64,000 nucleotides of DNA, taken from Paraburkholderia hayleyella. GTDB taxonomy: Bacteria; Pseudomonadota; Gammaproteobacteria; Burkholderiales; Burkholderiaceae. Position numbers and translations under genes: made by a program. Shown in pieces: positions 35,463 through 43,733 of this stretch. Each line of letters starts with the position of its first letter. The stretch's first letter is position 1. Below the pieces are notes generated by a model. The model was given only the letters and a program-made list of their open reading frames with translations, searched no databases and was not told the origin of the DNA. The stretch covers positions 2,666,001-2,730,000 of the forward strand of contig NZ_QPES01000001.1 in assembly GCF_009455685.1 (NCBI RefSeq), given 5' to 3'.

Positions 35463-36713
35463 CTATGCCGCCTCAAGCGCCCAGCACACATGTTCGCGCA
35501 CCAGCGGCGAAGCATCATCGGCACGGCGGCGCAACGCCATCACGATCGCTTGCCGCGCCTCTTCCGTGAGGCTAGCCCGATCGGCGCGCAACGCATTGCC
35601 CATGCCCACCGCGAGATTGCGCAGCCAGCGCTCATAGCCAATCCGGCGAATCGCACTACCCTGCATCCGGGTGTCGAAATCGTCCGCGCTCCACGCGAAC
35701 AGTGTGGCGAGCGTTGCGCGGTCGAGCCCATGACGCACATCGAAATCGCCCACCGGCGAAGCCTGGGCGAACTTGTTCCAGGGACATACCAGCTGGCAAT
35801 CGTCACAGCCATAGACCCGGTTGCCAATCAGCGGCCGCAATGCTTCGGGGATGCTACCTTTAAGCTCGATCGTCAGATAGGAAATACAGCGCCGCGCATC
35901 AACCCGATAAGGCGCAACAATCGCACCTGTCGGGCAGCCCCCCAGGCAGCGCGTGCAACTGCCGCAATGTGCACCCGCGGTTTGCGGTGCACGCTCAGGG
36001 GCCGTTTGCGCATCGGTCGGCAATGGCACGTCGACGTATATTTCACCGAGAAAAAACAGCGAGCCCGCATCCTGCTGCAACAGCAATGTGTGCTTGCCAC
36101 GCCAGCCGAGGCCCGCCTTTTGCGCCAGCGCCACCTCCAGCACCGGCGCGGAATCCGTGAACACGCGATAGCCATAAGGCCCAATGGCGCTTTCAATGTA
36201 TTGCGCAAGTTGCTGCAAGCGCTGGCGCATCACCTTGTGATAATCGCGGCCACGGGCATACACCGATATCACCGCTGCCGAGGGATCAGCGAGACGTGCC
36301 TGCTCGGCCGTGCGCCAGTCGGCCGCCCCAGCCCCAGCCGCATCCGCATCCGCACCGCCCAGTGTGGCAGTGGGCAAATACGCCAGCCGCACGCTGATCA
36401 CACGCAACGTGCCCGGCACCAGTTCGGCAGGCCGCGCGCGTTTCATGCCGTGTTTCGCCATATAATCCATCTCGCCGTGAAAACCGGCTTCAAGCCATGC
36501 AGCCAGCGCTGCTTCCGCCTCCCCGAGGTCGGTATCGCTAATGCCCACGGCGGCAAAACCCAGCGTTTCGCCCCAGTGACGGATACGCTGCGCCAAAACC
36601 GCTAGCGTTGCCGCATCAAATGAGCGCGCCGCTCCCGGTTCATAAACCGGGAGCGGCGCGCCAAACTCAGACACAGTGGGTTCTTCAGGACTTTCAGGAC
36701 TTCGCTTCATCAC
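35463..36713 (-). CDS. queG: Epoxyqueuosine reductase
   Basis: A 416-residue cytoplasmic, cobalamin-dependent iron-sulfur enzyme that makes queuosine from epoxyqueuosine in tRNA. The two [4Fe-4S] Cys sets are visible (CGSCTRCLGGCPTGAI and GCDDCQLVCPW), as is the C-terminal HEAT-like tail. The N-terminal GFHGEMDYMAKHG matches the family. The first 30 residues include a stretch coded by a perfect 17-bp inverted repeat. Alternative Met starts lie close together at 36713 and 36710. It is divergent from tsaE with only 14 bases between starts, so the promoters must overlap coding sequence. Confidence 0.95.
   Translation of the reverse strand: MMKRSPESPEEPTVSEFGAPLPVYEPGAARSFDAATLAVLAQRIRHWGETLGFAAVGISDTDLGEAEAALAAWLEAGFHGEMDYMAKHGMKRARPAELVPGTLRVISVRLAYLPTATLGGADADAAGAGAADWRTAEQARLADPSAAVISVYARGRDYHKVMRQRLQQLAQYIESAIGPYGYRVFTDSAPVLEVALAQKAGLGWRGKHTLLLQQDAGSLFFLGEIYVDVPLPTDAQTAPERAPQTAGAHCGSCTRCLGGCPTGAIVAPYRVDARRCISYLTIELKGSIPEALRPLIGNRVYGCDDCQLVCPWNKFAQASPVGDFDVRHGLDRATLATLFAWSADDFDTRMQGSAIRRIGYERWLRNLAVGMGNALRADRASLTEEARQAIVMALRRRADDASPLVREHVCWALEAA
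36624..36661. repeat. Perfect inverted repeat inside the queG N-terminus
   Basis: Arms GCGCGCCGCTCCCGGTT (36624-36640) and its exact complement (36645-36661) with a 4-nt loop. It codes about residues 18-30 of QueG. Confidence 0.92.
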
Positions 36714-36727
36714 GCTATTTTACGAGA

Positions 36728-37276
36728 ATGCCTGTCCCGCCCGATTCCGCGCTCCCGTCATCCGCCACCGTGCTGTTCGAGCGCCAGTTCACGCTCGCCA
36801 CTGAAGCCGCCACGCGCGCCTTTGGCGCCCAGCTCGCGGAAGCCATCAGCGAACTGCGGCACTCTAGCGGCACGTCGTTTCACGGCCTCCAGATTCAGTT
36901 GAGCGGAGAGCTCGGCGCAGGCAAAACCGCGCTGGTGCGCGCCACCCTGCACGGCCTGGGCCACACGGGACGCGTGCGCAGCCCTACCTACACGCTCGTT
37001 GAGCCCTACACGGTCGATCAGCCCGATGGGGAACTTGCGCTGTATCACTTCGATCTCTACCGTTTCACCGATCCGGCCGAATGGGCCGATGCGGGCTTGC
37101 GCGACTACTTCGGCCACGGTGCGATTTGCCTTGTCGAATGGCCCCAGCGGGCAGGCGCGCTGCTTGGCCTGCCGGATCTTGTCTTCTCGCTCGACCTCGA
37201 CAGCAGCGGCTCTGGCCGCCAGCTCATGGCACGGGCCTACAGCGAATCAGGAAAGGCATGTCTCGAAAGATGCTGA
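36728..37276 (+). CDS. tsaE: tRNA threonylcarbamoyladenosine biosynthesis ATPase TsaE
   Basis: A 182-residue cytoplasmic P-loop ATPase that works with TsaB/TsaC/TsaD in t6A tRNA modification. The Walker A GELGAGKTALVRA, the switch-like RVRSPTYTLVEPY, the Asp-Tyr in HFDLYRFTDPAEWADAGLRDYF and CLVEWPQRAG are all present. The frame is open 40 codons upstream into the queG region, but the Met at 36728 gives the family length. It overlaps amiC by 19 bases. Confidence 0.94.
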   Translation: MPVPPDSALPSSATVLFERQFTLATEAATRAFGAQLAEAISELRHSSGTSFHGLQIQLSGELGAGKTALVRATLHGLGHTGRVRSPTYTLVEPYTVDQPDGELALYHFDLYRFTDPAEWADAGLRDYFGHGAICLVEWPQRAGALLGLPDLVFSLDLDSSGSGRQLMARAYSESGKACLERC

Positions 37277-38808
37277 TCAAACCGTTTCATTCGATCGAAT
37301 CCACCGCTAGCGCTGGCCATAATGGGCAGCGCCGGCAAATCTTGCGCGCGGGAGCCTCTTGCCTCGTGCTCGGCCTGATCGCCCCGCGTCTGGCGTGGGC
37401 CAGTTCGGTACTTGGGGTGCGTGTGTGGCCCGCGCGCGATTACACCCGCGTGACGATCGAATCCGACCAGCCGCTGCAAAACACACAAAAACTACTCGAA
37501 GGCCCTGATCGCCTGGTGGTCGACCTGGACGGGCTTGAACTCGACCAGGCGCTGAAAGACCTGGTGTCAAAGATCACCCCTAACGATCCACAAATCGAAG
37601 CGGTGCGCGTGGGCCAGTATCAACCGCATGTCGTGCGCATGGTGTTCGATCTGAAAGGCTCGGTTAAACCCCAAGTCTTCACGCTGCCGCCGGTTGGCAC
37701 ATATCGCTACCGGCTGGTGTTCGATCTTTATCCGGCGGTCGCCCCTGACCCGTTGATGGAACTGCTAGCGCAGAGCGAGCGCAAGGAGCAACGCCTGAAC
37801 GACAGCCAGAGCACGCCGCCCGCTGCACTGAGCGGCCCAGGCGCGCCCCCCATGGCCGATAACAATAGCGAAGCCTTCTTCGAACGCTACGCGGGCAACA
37901 GCGCCGCCCCCCCGCCCGCGACTCCGCCCACGCACAGTGCGGCGCTGCCGCCGATTCTCAGCAGCAAGCCACCCGCCAAACCCGGGCCCGCTCCGGCGTC
38001 AGGCCCGACTACCGCCACGCCACCCAGCGTCCTCGCGCGCAAAGACAACGCCGACGACAGCTACGGCTTCACCACGCCCAAATCGGGCGGCGGCACCACG
38101 CGTCTGCTGACCATCGCCATCGACCCCGGGCACGGTGGCGAAGACCCCGGCGCCGTGGGCGCTAGCGGCACGTATGAAAAACACGTCGTACTCGATATCG
38201 CCAAAAAGCTGCGCGCGAAAATCGACGCCCAGCCCAACATGCGCGCCATGATGACGCGTGACGCCGATTTCTTCGTGCCGCTCAATGTCCGGGTACAAAA
38301 AGCGCGCCGGGTCGGTGCCGACCTGTTCGTTTCGATCCATGCCGACGCCTTCACCACGCCCTCGGCCAGCGGCTCATCAGTATTCGTCCTCTCCGAACAT
38401 GGCGCCTCAAGCGCCGCGGCCCGCTGGATGGCGAACAAGGAAAACGCCTCCGACAAAATCGGCGGCATCAATATCAAATCAGCGGACGCCACGGTGAACC
38501 GCGCGTTATTCGACATGTCCACCACCGCGCAAATCCGCGACTCGATGCGCTACGGCAGCTTCGTGCTGAAAGAAATTGGCGGTATCAACAAGCTGCACAA
38601 GGGCTCGGTCGAACAAGCCGGCTTTGCCGTCCTGAAAGCGCCGGATATTCCGTCGATTCTGGTCGAAACCGCTTTTCTCAGTAATCCCGATGAGGAGCGC
38701 CGCCTGAACGACGACGCCTATCGCAACAAAATGGCTGATTCGATTCTGAATGGCATCAAGCGCTATTTCGCCGCCAATCCGCCGCTGTCGAAAAACCGCA
38801 TGACCTAG
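37258..38808 (+). CDS. amiC: N-acetylmuramoyl-L-alanine amidase with AMIN domain
   Basis: A 516-residue periplasmic peptidoglycan amidase that splits septal murein for daughter cell separation. The N-terminus has a Tat signal (RRQILRAGASCLVLGLI, ending ARLAWA-like), as in E. coli AmiC. An AMIN domain (about 50-170) should target it to the septum. A Pro/Ala-rich linker leads to the Amidase_3 zinc domain with TIAIDPGHGGEDPGA, the Glu of GTYEKHVVLDIA, SIHADAF and the late PSILVETAFLSNPDEE. GGAAAGG precedes the ATG, and an in-frame ATG four codons later is possible. It is coupled to tsaE. Confidence 0.95.
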   Translation: MSRKMLIKPFHSIESTASAGHNGQRRQILRAGASCLVLGLIAPRLAWASSVLGVRVWPARDYTRVTIESDQPLQNTQKLLEGPDRLVVDLDGLELDQALKDLVSKITPNDPQIEAVRVGQYQPHVVRMVFDLKGSVKPQVFTLPPVGTYRYRLVFDLYPAVAPDPLMELLAQSERKEQRLNDSQSTPPAALSGPGAPPMADNNSEAFFERYAGNSAAPPPATPPTHSAALPPILSSKPPAKPGPAPASGPTTATPPSVLARKDNADDSYGFTTPKSGGGTTRLLTIAIDPGHGGEDPGAVGASGTYEKHVVLDIAKKLRAKIDAQPNMRAMMTRDADFFVPLNVRVQKARRVGADLFVSIHADAFTTPSASGSSVFVLSEHGASSAAARWMANKENASDKIGGINIKSADATVNRALFDMSTTAQIRDSMRYGSFVLKEIGGINKLHKGSVEQAGFAVLKAPDIPSILVETAFLSNPDEERRLNDDAYRNKMADSILNGIKRYFAANPPLSKNRMT

Positions 38809-38875
38809 GCGGCGCGGCACGGGTCTTGGCGGAGCGGGCTGGGGCGGGCTGGGCCGCCCCAAGTTCAGCGCGGTA

Positions 38876-39760
38876 TCAAACGCCGAAACGCCGCGCAATC
38901 CAGCCGCCAAACACGTTCACCGCCAGCCCGGCCATGACCAGCGCGGCACCGCCCAGCGCGAGCAACGACAAATGCTCATCGAGCAATAACGCCGCCGAGG
39001 CTAGTCCAACAATCGGCACCAGCAACGAAAACGGCGCCACCTGGCTGGCCGGATAACGCGACAGCAAACGGCTCCAGAGGCCATAGCCCAGAAGCGTCGC
39101 CACAAACGACAAATACACCACCGCGCCAATCGACGCGGCACTGATCCCGGAGAGGGCCACCCCGATCCGTTGCGGCCCTTCGAACAGATACGACAGCGCG
39201 AAAAACGGCAACGGCGGAATCACGCTGCCCCAAACCACCAGCCCCACCAGATCAATCGGGCCAAAGGCGCCGATTTTCTTCGTCACGATATTGCCCAGCG
39301 CCCATGACACGGCAGCGCACAAGGTCAGCGCAAAACCAGTCAGCGTCATCGTGTGGCCGCCGTCCATGCCGATCACTGCCAGCCCCACCGCGGCGATCAA
39401 CAGCCCAATGGCGTTTTGCAGACGAAACCGTTCCTGTAAAAACAGCACGGCAAAAATCAGCGTGAAAAACGCCTGCGCCTGCAACACGAGCGAGGCGAGA
39501 CCCGCTGGCATGCCCAGCGACATCGCAGAGAACAAAAACACGAACTGCCCTAGCGAAATCGTGCCGCCATATGCCACCAGCCAGCGCCAGGGCAGCGCCG
39601 GACGTTTGACGAAAAACACGGCCGGCACCGCCGCCAGCGTAAACCGCAAGGCCCCCAGCAACATCGGCGGCACGCCGTGCAGCCCCACCTTGATGACGAC
39701 GAAATTGACGCCCCATGCCATCACGACGACTAACGCCAGCAATAAATCCTTCGGCGACAC
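38876..39760 (-). CDS. EamA family (DMT superfamily) metabolite exporter
   Basis: A 294-residue inner-membrane protein with ten hydrophobic segments in two EamA repeats (for example VVMAWGVNFVVIKVGLHGVPPMLLGALRFTLAA and AVSWALGNIVTKKIG). It matches O-acetylserine/cysteine and amino acid exporters of the EamA group; the substrate is not certain. Translation probably begins at a GTG (39760), since GGGAG lies 8 bases upstream. It is convergent with amiC and divergent from the pirin gene. Confidence 0.87.
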   Translation of the reverse strand: MSPKDLLLALVVVMAWGVNFVVIKVGLHGVPPMLLGALRFTLAAVPAVFFVKRPALPWRWLVAYGGTISLGQFVFLFSAMSLGMPAGLASLVLQAQAFFTLIFAVLFLQERFRLQNAIGLLIAAVGLAVIGMDGGHTMTLTGFALTLCAAVSWALGNIVTKKIGAFGPIDLVGLVVWGSVIPPLPFFALSYLFEGPQRIGVALSGISAASIGAVVYLSFVATLLGYGLWSRLLSRYPASQVAPFSLLVPIVGLASAALLLDEHLSLLALGGAALVMAGLAVNVFGGWIARRFGV

Positions 39761-39921
39761 GAAGTGCTCCCTGTATGCGCAATGGCTTAAAGCGCCGGAG
39801 TATAGCCGCTATATTGAGATAGCGTCGGCCACGACAAAAGGCTTGGCGTCGGCCCTCACAGCAAGGCCAGGCAAGGTCAGCACAGTAGAATGGACCGCCC
39901 CCCATTTTCCTGGAGTGTCTT

Positions 39922-40821
39922 ATGTCCGCCCCAGTCAAGGCTCCGGTCAAGGCGATACTCAAACCGCATCCGCGCGACATCGGCGGCTTCACGGTGGCCC
40001 GTGTCCTGCCCGCCATGGACGCGCGTCTCATCGGCCCCTTCATCTTTTTCGATTACATGGATCAGCGCGCTCACCCGAGCCTCCCCGGCGCAGGCATGGA
40101 TGTGCTGCCGCATCCGCATATCGGGATCGCCACGGTGACGTATCTGTTCGAAGGCGCACTCATGCACCGCGATAGCGTCGGCTCAGTGCAAAAGATCGTC
40201 CCAGGCGACGTCAACTGGATGACCGCAGGCCGGGGCATCGTGCATTCCGAGCGCACGCCCGCTGCGGAGCGCGCCAGCGGCCAGCTCCTGCGAGGCATCC
40301 AGTCATGGGTCGCGCTCCCCGCCAGTCACGCAGAAATCGCGCCGTCATTCGAACATCACGCCGCAGCCTCACTACCGCGCATCGTCCTCGACGGCGTGAC
40401 GCTGCAACTGCTCGCCGGATCGGCTCTGGGCCATACCTCGCCCGTTACGACGTACTCCCCCATGCTTTACGCCGCGGCCCATTTCGCCGCAGCCAGCCGT
40501 TTCACCTTCGATGCCGAACAGGAAGAGCGCGGCGTGTATCTGGTCGAAGGCGAGCTGGCGCTCGATGGCACTCCGCTGGCGCCGCTGCACATGGCCGTGC
40601 TCACACCCGGCGAGCGCGTCACGCTCACCAGCCACGCGGGCGCAACCGTGATGCTGATCGGCGGCCAAAAGCTGGCGGGCGAGCACTTGATCGAATGGAA
40701 TTTTGTCGCCAGCACCCGCGCGCGTCTTGAGCGCGCCCGTGACGCATGGGCAGCCCAGACGATGGGCCAGGTGCCCGGTGAAACCGGATGGATTGCCCAG
40801 CCACCCCGCAAACCGCGTTGA
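39922..40821 (+). CDS. Pirin family protein
   Basis: A 299-residue bicupin of the pirin family. The metal site residues are visible in HPHIGIATVTYLFEG, HRDSVGSVQ and the Glu of GIVHSERTP. Bacterial pirins include quercetin 2,3-dioxygenases and redox-linked regulators; which applies here is unknown. A GGAG site is present. The stop is followed by a 9-bp tandem repeat and then the ybbN-type gene. Confidence 0.88.
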   Translation: MSAPVKAPVKAILKPHPRDIGGFTVARVLPAMDARLIGPFIFFDYMDQRAHPSLPGAGMDVLPHPHIGIATVTYLFEGALMHRDSVGSVQKIVPGDVNWMTAGRGIVHSERTPAAERASGQLLRGIQSWVALPASHAEIAPSFEHHAAASLPRIVLDGVTLQLLAGSALGHTSPVTTYSPMLYAAAHFAAASRFTFDAEQEERGVYLVEGELALDGTPLAPLHMAVLTPGERVTLTSHAGATVMLIGGQKLAGEHLIEWNFVASTRARLERARDAWAAQTMGQVPGETGWIAQPPRKPR

Positions 40822-40861
40822 AACAGTCCGATGTGCCCCCAACTACTGCCCCGGACAGATT

Positions 40862-40888
40862 CAGAACCGCCAGAACCGCCAGAACCGC
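40862..40888. repeat. Tandem repeat, 9 bp x 3
   Basis: Three copies of CAGAACCGC between the pirin gene and ybbN. Confidence 0.92.
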
Positions 40889-40906
40889 TTTAGAGACGAG
40901 GAAGAA

Positions 40907-41755
40907 ATGGACACCACGCTAGCCACTTTCGAAAACGATGTAATCGCGGCCTCGATGCAGATGCCTGTGCTGGTCGATTTTTGGGCGCCATGGTGCGGCC
41001 CTTGCCAGAACCTCGGCCCCCTGCTGGAAAAACTCGAAAGCGAAGCCGCAGGCGCATGGCGCCTGGTAAAAGTCGACGTGGACCAGAATCCGGAGCTGGC
41101 CGCGCACTTTCAGGTGCGCAGCATTCCGCATGTCATCGCGTTTGCGGAGGGACGCCCGGTTGACCAGTTCAATGGCGTACTGCCTGAAAACCAGTTGCGC
41201 GCGTTTATCGAACGGTTGGCGCCGCAAGCCACGCTCTCCGTGCGCACGCTCGCGCAGACGGCCTTGAGCGAAGGCCGTCGTGAAGAAGCGCTGACCTTGC
41301 TGAGCAGCGGGCTCGACGCAACACCGGACGACGATGAAATCCGGCTCGACCTGCTCGAATTACTGCTGGAAGACCAGCGCCTCGACAAGGCCCGCGCCGA
41401 AGCGGCACGACTCTCGCCGAAAACCACCCAGGGCATTGACGCGCGTTATAACGCGTTCAAGACGCGCCTGGACGCGCTCGATGCCGCCGCGGCCCTGCCC
41501 CCACCCAACGCCCTGGCCGAACGCGTCGCCAGCCACCCCGAAGATCTCGAAGCGCGCTTCGATCTGGCTAACGCGTTGATCGCCCGTTGCCAGTACGACG
41601 AGGCACTTAACCATCTGCTGTTTATCGTGCAACGCGACCGGGCGTTCCGCGATGATATTGGCCGTAAAACCATGCTGTCCGTGTTCGAACTCGCCGCGCA
41701 TCAAAGCGCGCGGGTGGCGCAATGGCGCCGCAAGCTCAGCGCGGCGCTGAACTAG
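40907..41755 (+). CDS. ybbN: Thioredoxin-like co-chaperone (YbbN/CnoX)
   Basis: A 282-residue cytoplasmic protein with an N-terminal thioredoxin fold (about 1-110) and C-terminal tetratricopeptide repeats (about 115-280). YbbN/CnoX proteins hold oxidised clients and pass them to GroEL or DnaK. The redox motif here is an intact WAPWCGPC, unlike the E. coli protein, so it may also be redox active. GAGGAAG lies just before the ATG. The last 17 bases, including the stop region, are duplicated downstream. Confidence 0.92.
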   Translation: MDTTLATFENDVIAASMQMPVLVDFWAPWCGPCQNLGPLLEKLESEAAGAWRLVKVDVDQNPELAAHFQVRSIPHVIAFAEGRPVDQFNGVLPENQLRAFIERLAPQATLSVRTLAQTALSEGRREEALTLLSSGLDATPDDDEIRLDLLELLLEDQRLDKARAEAARLSPKTTQGIDARYNAFKTRLDALDAAAALPPPNALAERVASHPEDLEARFDLANALIARCQYDEALNHLLFIVQRDRAFRDDIGRKTMLSVFELAAHQSARVAQWRRKLSAALN

Positions 41756-41778
41756 CAACGGCGCTGAACTAACAACTT

Positions 41779-42645
41779 TCAGGCGCGCGGCATCAGGGCG
41801 CGCAGCACATGAGCCGCAGCAGCCAAACCAAAGCTGGCCGTCACGCACACGCTTGAACCAAACCCCGCGCAGTTAAGCCCTGTCACTCCCGCTTCGGCTT
41901 CGGCTTCGGCTTCAACCCCGGTGACGGTGGCAGGACCCTCTGCCTCAGGCGCCGAAGCCGGATAAATCAGCGGCTCATCCGAATACACCGCACTCACCTT
42001 GAACTTCGCTTTCGCACCACGCGGAAAACCATGCTGTTTGCGCAATTGCGCCCGCACTTTCGACAGCAGCGGATCCTGAATCGTCAATGCCAGATCGTCG
42101 ATGCGGATACGGGTCGGGTCAAGCTGCCCTCCTGCGCCCCCCACGGTAATCAAGGGCTGACGCCGTTCGGCACACCATGCAATCAGCGCTGTCTTGGTGC
42201 GCACGCTGTCGATGGCATCGATCACGTAATCGAAGCCGCCACCTAGCAACGCCGCGAAATTCTCCGGCCCGATGAAATCTTCAACCCGCCTTACCTCGCA
42301 CTCCGGATCGATCAGCGCAATCCGCTCGGCCATCGCTTCGACCTTGGCTTTGCCATAGTTGCCGTCATGCGCGTGAATCTGCCGGTTCGTGTTGCTCTCG
42401 CCCACATTGTCGAGATCAATCAGCGTCAGCGTGCCAACCGCACTGCGCGCCAGCGCCTCGGCAGCCCATGAGCCCACACCGCCAATGCCGATCACCGCGA
42501 CATGCGCACGCGTGAACGCCTCAAGCCCGGCGGTGCCATATAAACGCGCGACACCAGCAAAACGGCGCGCACGATCCGCCACTTTGAATGCGCAAGCGCT
42601 GGGAGTAAGATCGGGAGCGCGTTTGGCTTCGCCTGACGTTGACAT
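41779..42645 (-). CDS. tcdA: tRNA threonylcarbamoyladenosine dehydratase
   Basis: A 288-residue E1-like (ThiF/MoeB fold) enzyme that uses ATP to cyclise t6A to ct6A in tRNA. The nucleotide motif AVIGIGGVGSWAAEALARSAVG, the LIDLDNVGESNTNRQ segment and DAIDSVRTKTALIAWC are typical of TcdA/CsdL. It lacks a zinc Cys set. A GCTTCG hexamer repeat codes an EAEAEAEA stretch at about residue 248. A second t6A-related gene in the window besides tsaE. The start is at the first Met of the conserved part. Confidence 0.93.
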   Translation of the reverse strand: MSTSGEAKRAPDLTPSACAFKVADRARRFAGVARLYGTAGLEAFTRAHVAVIGIGGVGSWAAEALARSAVGTLTLIDLDNVGESNTNRQIHAHDGNYGKAKVEAMAERIALIDPECEVRRVEDFIGPENFAALLGGGFDYVIDAIDSVRTKTALIAWCAERRQPLITVGGAGGQLDPTRIRIDDLALTIQDPLLSKVRAQLRKQHGFPRGAKAKFKVSAVYSDEPLIYPASAPEAEGPATVTGVEAEAEAEAGVTGLNCAGFGSSVCVTASFGLAAAAHVLRALMPRA

Positions 42646-42876
42646 AATTGAAAGCTCTGTATTGAACGCCCGTATTCTGCCTGAATGCCTCGTCACCCGG
42701 CACACCGCTTCCGCTCCGTCCGCAAAGTGATCCTGGCCTGCTGTGCTGTTTTGCTGTGCTGTGCCTGTTGACCTGCTGCTACCGCTTTTGTCGTGAAGGC
42801 AACACGTTCTGTCATGTTGCGCACGGACAATTCATGCGCTCGCTATACTTTCCGCACTGAAGCACTTGCCTACCCC

Positions 42877-43515
42877 ATGACTTCGCTCGCAGAACTTCGC
42901 AAAACCTACGCGCTCGATTCACTCGATGAAGCTGATGCCGACGCCAATCCCATCCGCCAGTTCAATGCCTGGTTAGCCCAGGCATTTGAGGCCCAGCTTC
43001 CCGAACCCAATGCGATGACACTCGCCACCGTCGACGAACATGGCCGGCCCTCCACGCGCATTGTGCTCATCAAGGGCGTGGATGAGCGTGGTTTTGTCTT
43101 CTTTACCAACTACACCAGCCGCAAAGGCGTTGAGCTCGCGCACAACCCGCACGCCAGCCTGCTTTTTTACTGGATCGAGCTCGAACGGCAAGTCCGGATC
43201 GAAGGCCTGGCACACCCAATCGACGCGGCTGAAAGCGATGCGTATTACGCCTCGCGTCCACTCGGTTCACGGCTTGGCGCATGGGCCTCGCCCCAAAGCA
43301 AGGTCATTGAAAACCGCGCATGGCTCGAAGCGCGGGAACACGAAGTGGCGGCGCAATACGGCGATCATCCGCCGCGCCCGCCGCACTGGGGCGGCTACCG
43401 GCTCGCGCCTGACAGGCTCGAATTCTGGCAGGGGCGGCCCTCGCGCCTGCATGACCGGCTGCGCTATACGCGTGACGCAAACGGCGAATGGCGCATGGCA
43501 CGGCTCGCGCCCTGA
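42877..43515 (+). CDS. pdxH: Pyridoxamine 5'-phosphate oxidase
   Basis: A 212-residue FMN enzyme that makes pyridoxal phosphate from pyridoxamine or pyridoxine phosphate. Family marks are LRKTY, AMTLATVDEHGRPSTRIVLIKGVDERGFVFFTNYTSRKG, the FYWIELERQVRIEG segment, ASRPLGSRLGAWASPQS and the C-terminal WGGYRLAPDRLEFWQGRPSRLHDRLRY. The frame is open 28 codons upstream, but MTSLAELRKTY is the conserved start. Confidence 0.97.
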   Translation: MTSLAELRKTYALDSLDEADADANPIRQFNAWLAQAFEAQLPEPNAMTLATVDEHGRPSTRIVLIKGVDERGFVFFTNYTSRKGVELAHNPHASLLFYWIELERQVRIEGLAHPIDAAESDAYYASRPLGSRLGAWASPQSKVIENRAWLEAREHEVAAQYGDHPPRPPHWGGYRLAPDRLEFWQGRPSRLHDRLRYTRDANGEWRMARLAP

Positions 43516-43553
43516 CGGACTCATGGTCTTTCATCCTGTTTGCATCAATGCTT

Positions 43554-43577
43554 TTGCGGTATTGCGGTATTGCGGTA
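43554..43577. repeat. Tandem repeat, 8 bp x 3
   Basis: Three perfect copies of TTGCGGTA between pdxH and cfa. Confidence 0.9.
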
Positions 43578-43733
43578 TTGCCCCTTCGCGGCTGAGCTAA
43601 AGGGGCACCCGTCCGTTTCATGTTTCAAGCTTCATGTTTGACGTTAAGCAATGCAGTGAAAGTGAAACGGAACGAGACGGAACGGAACACACCAGGTTTT
43701 TGCTTTGCATTTCATTGGACACGGAGAAATCAC

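Noticed and set aside
39252..40043. Open frame of 263 codons over the EamA gene
   Set aside because: Alternate frame of the real transporter, no hydrophobic pattern of its own.
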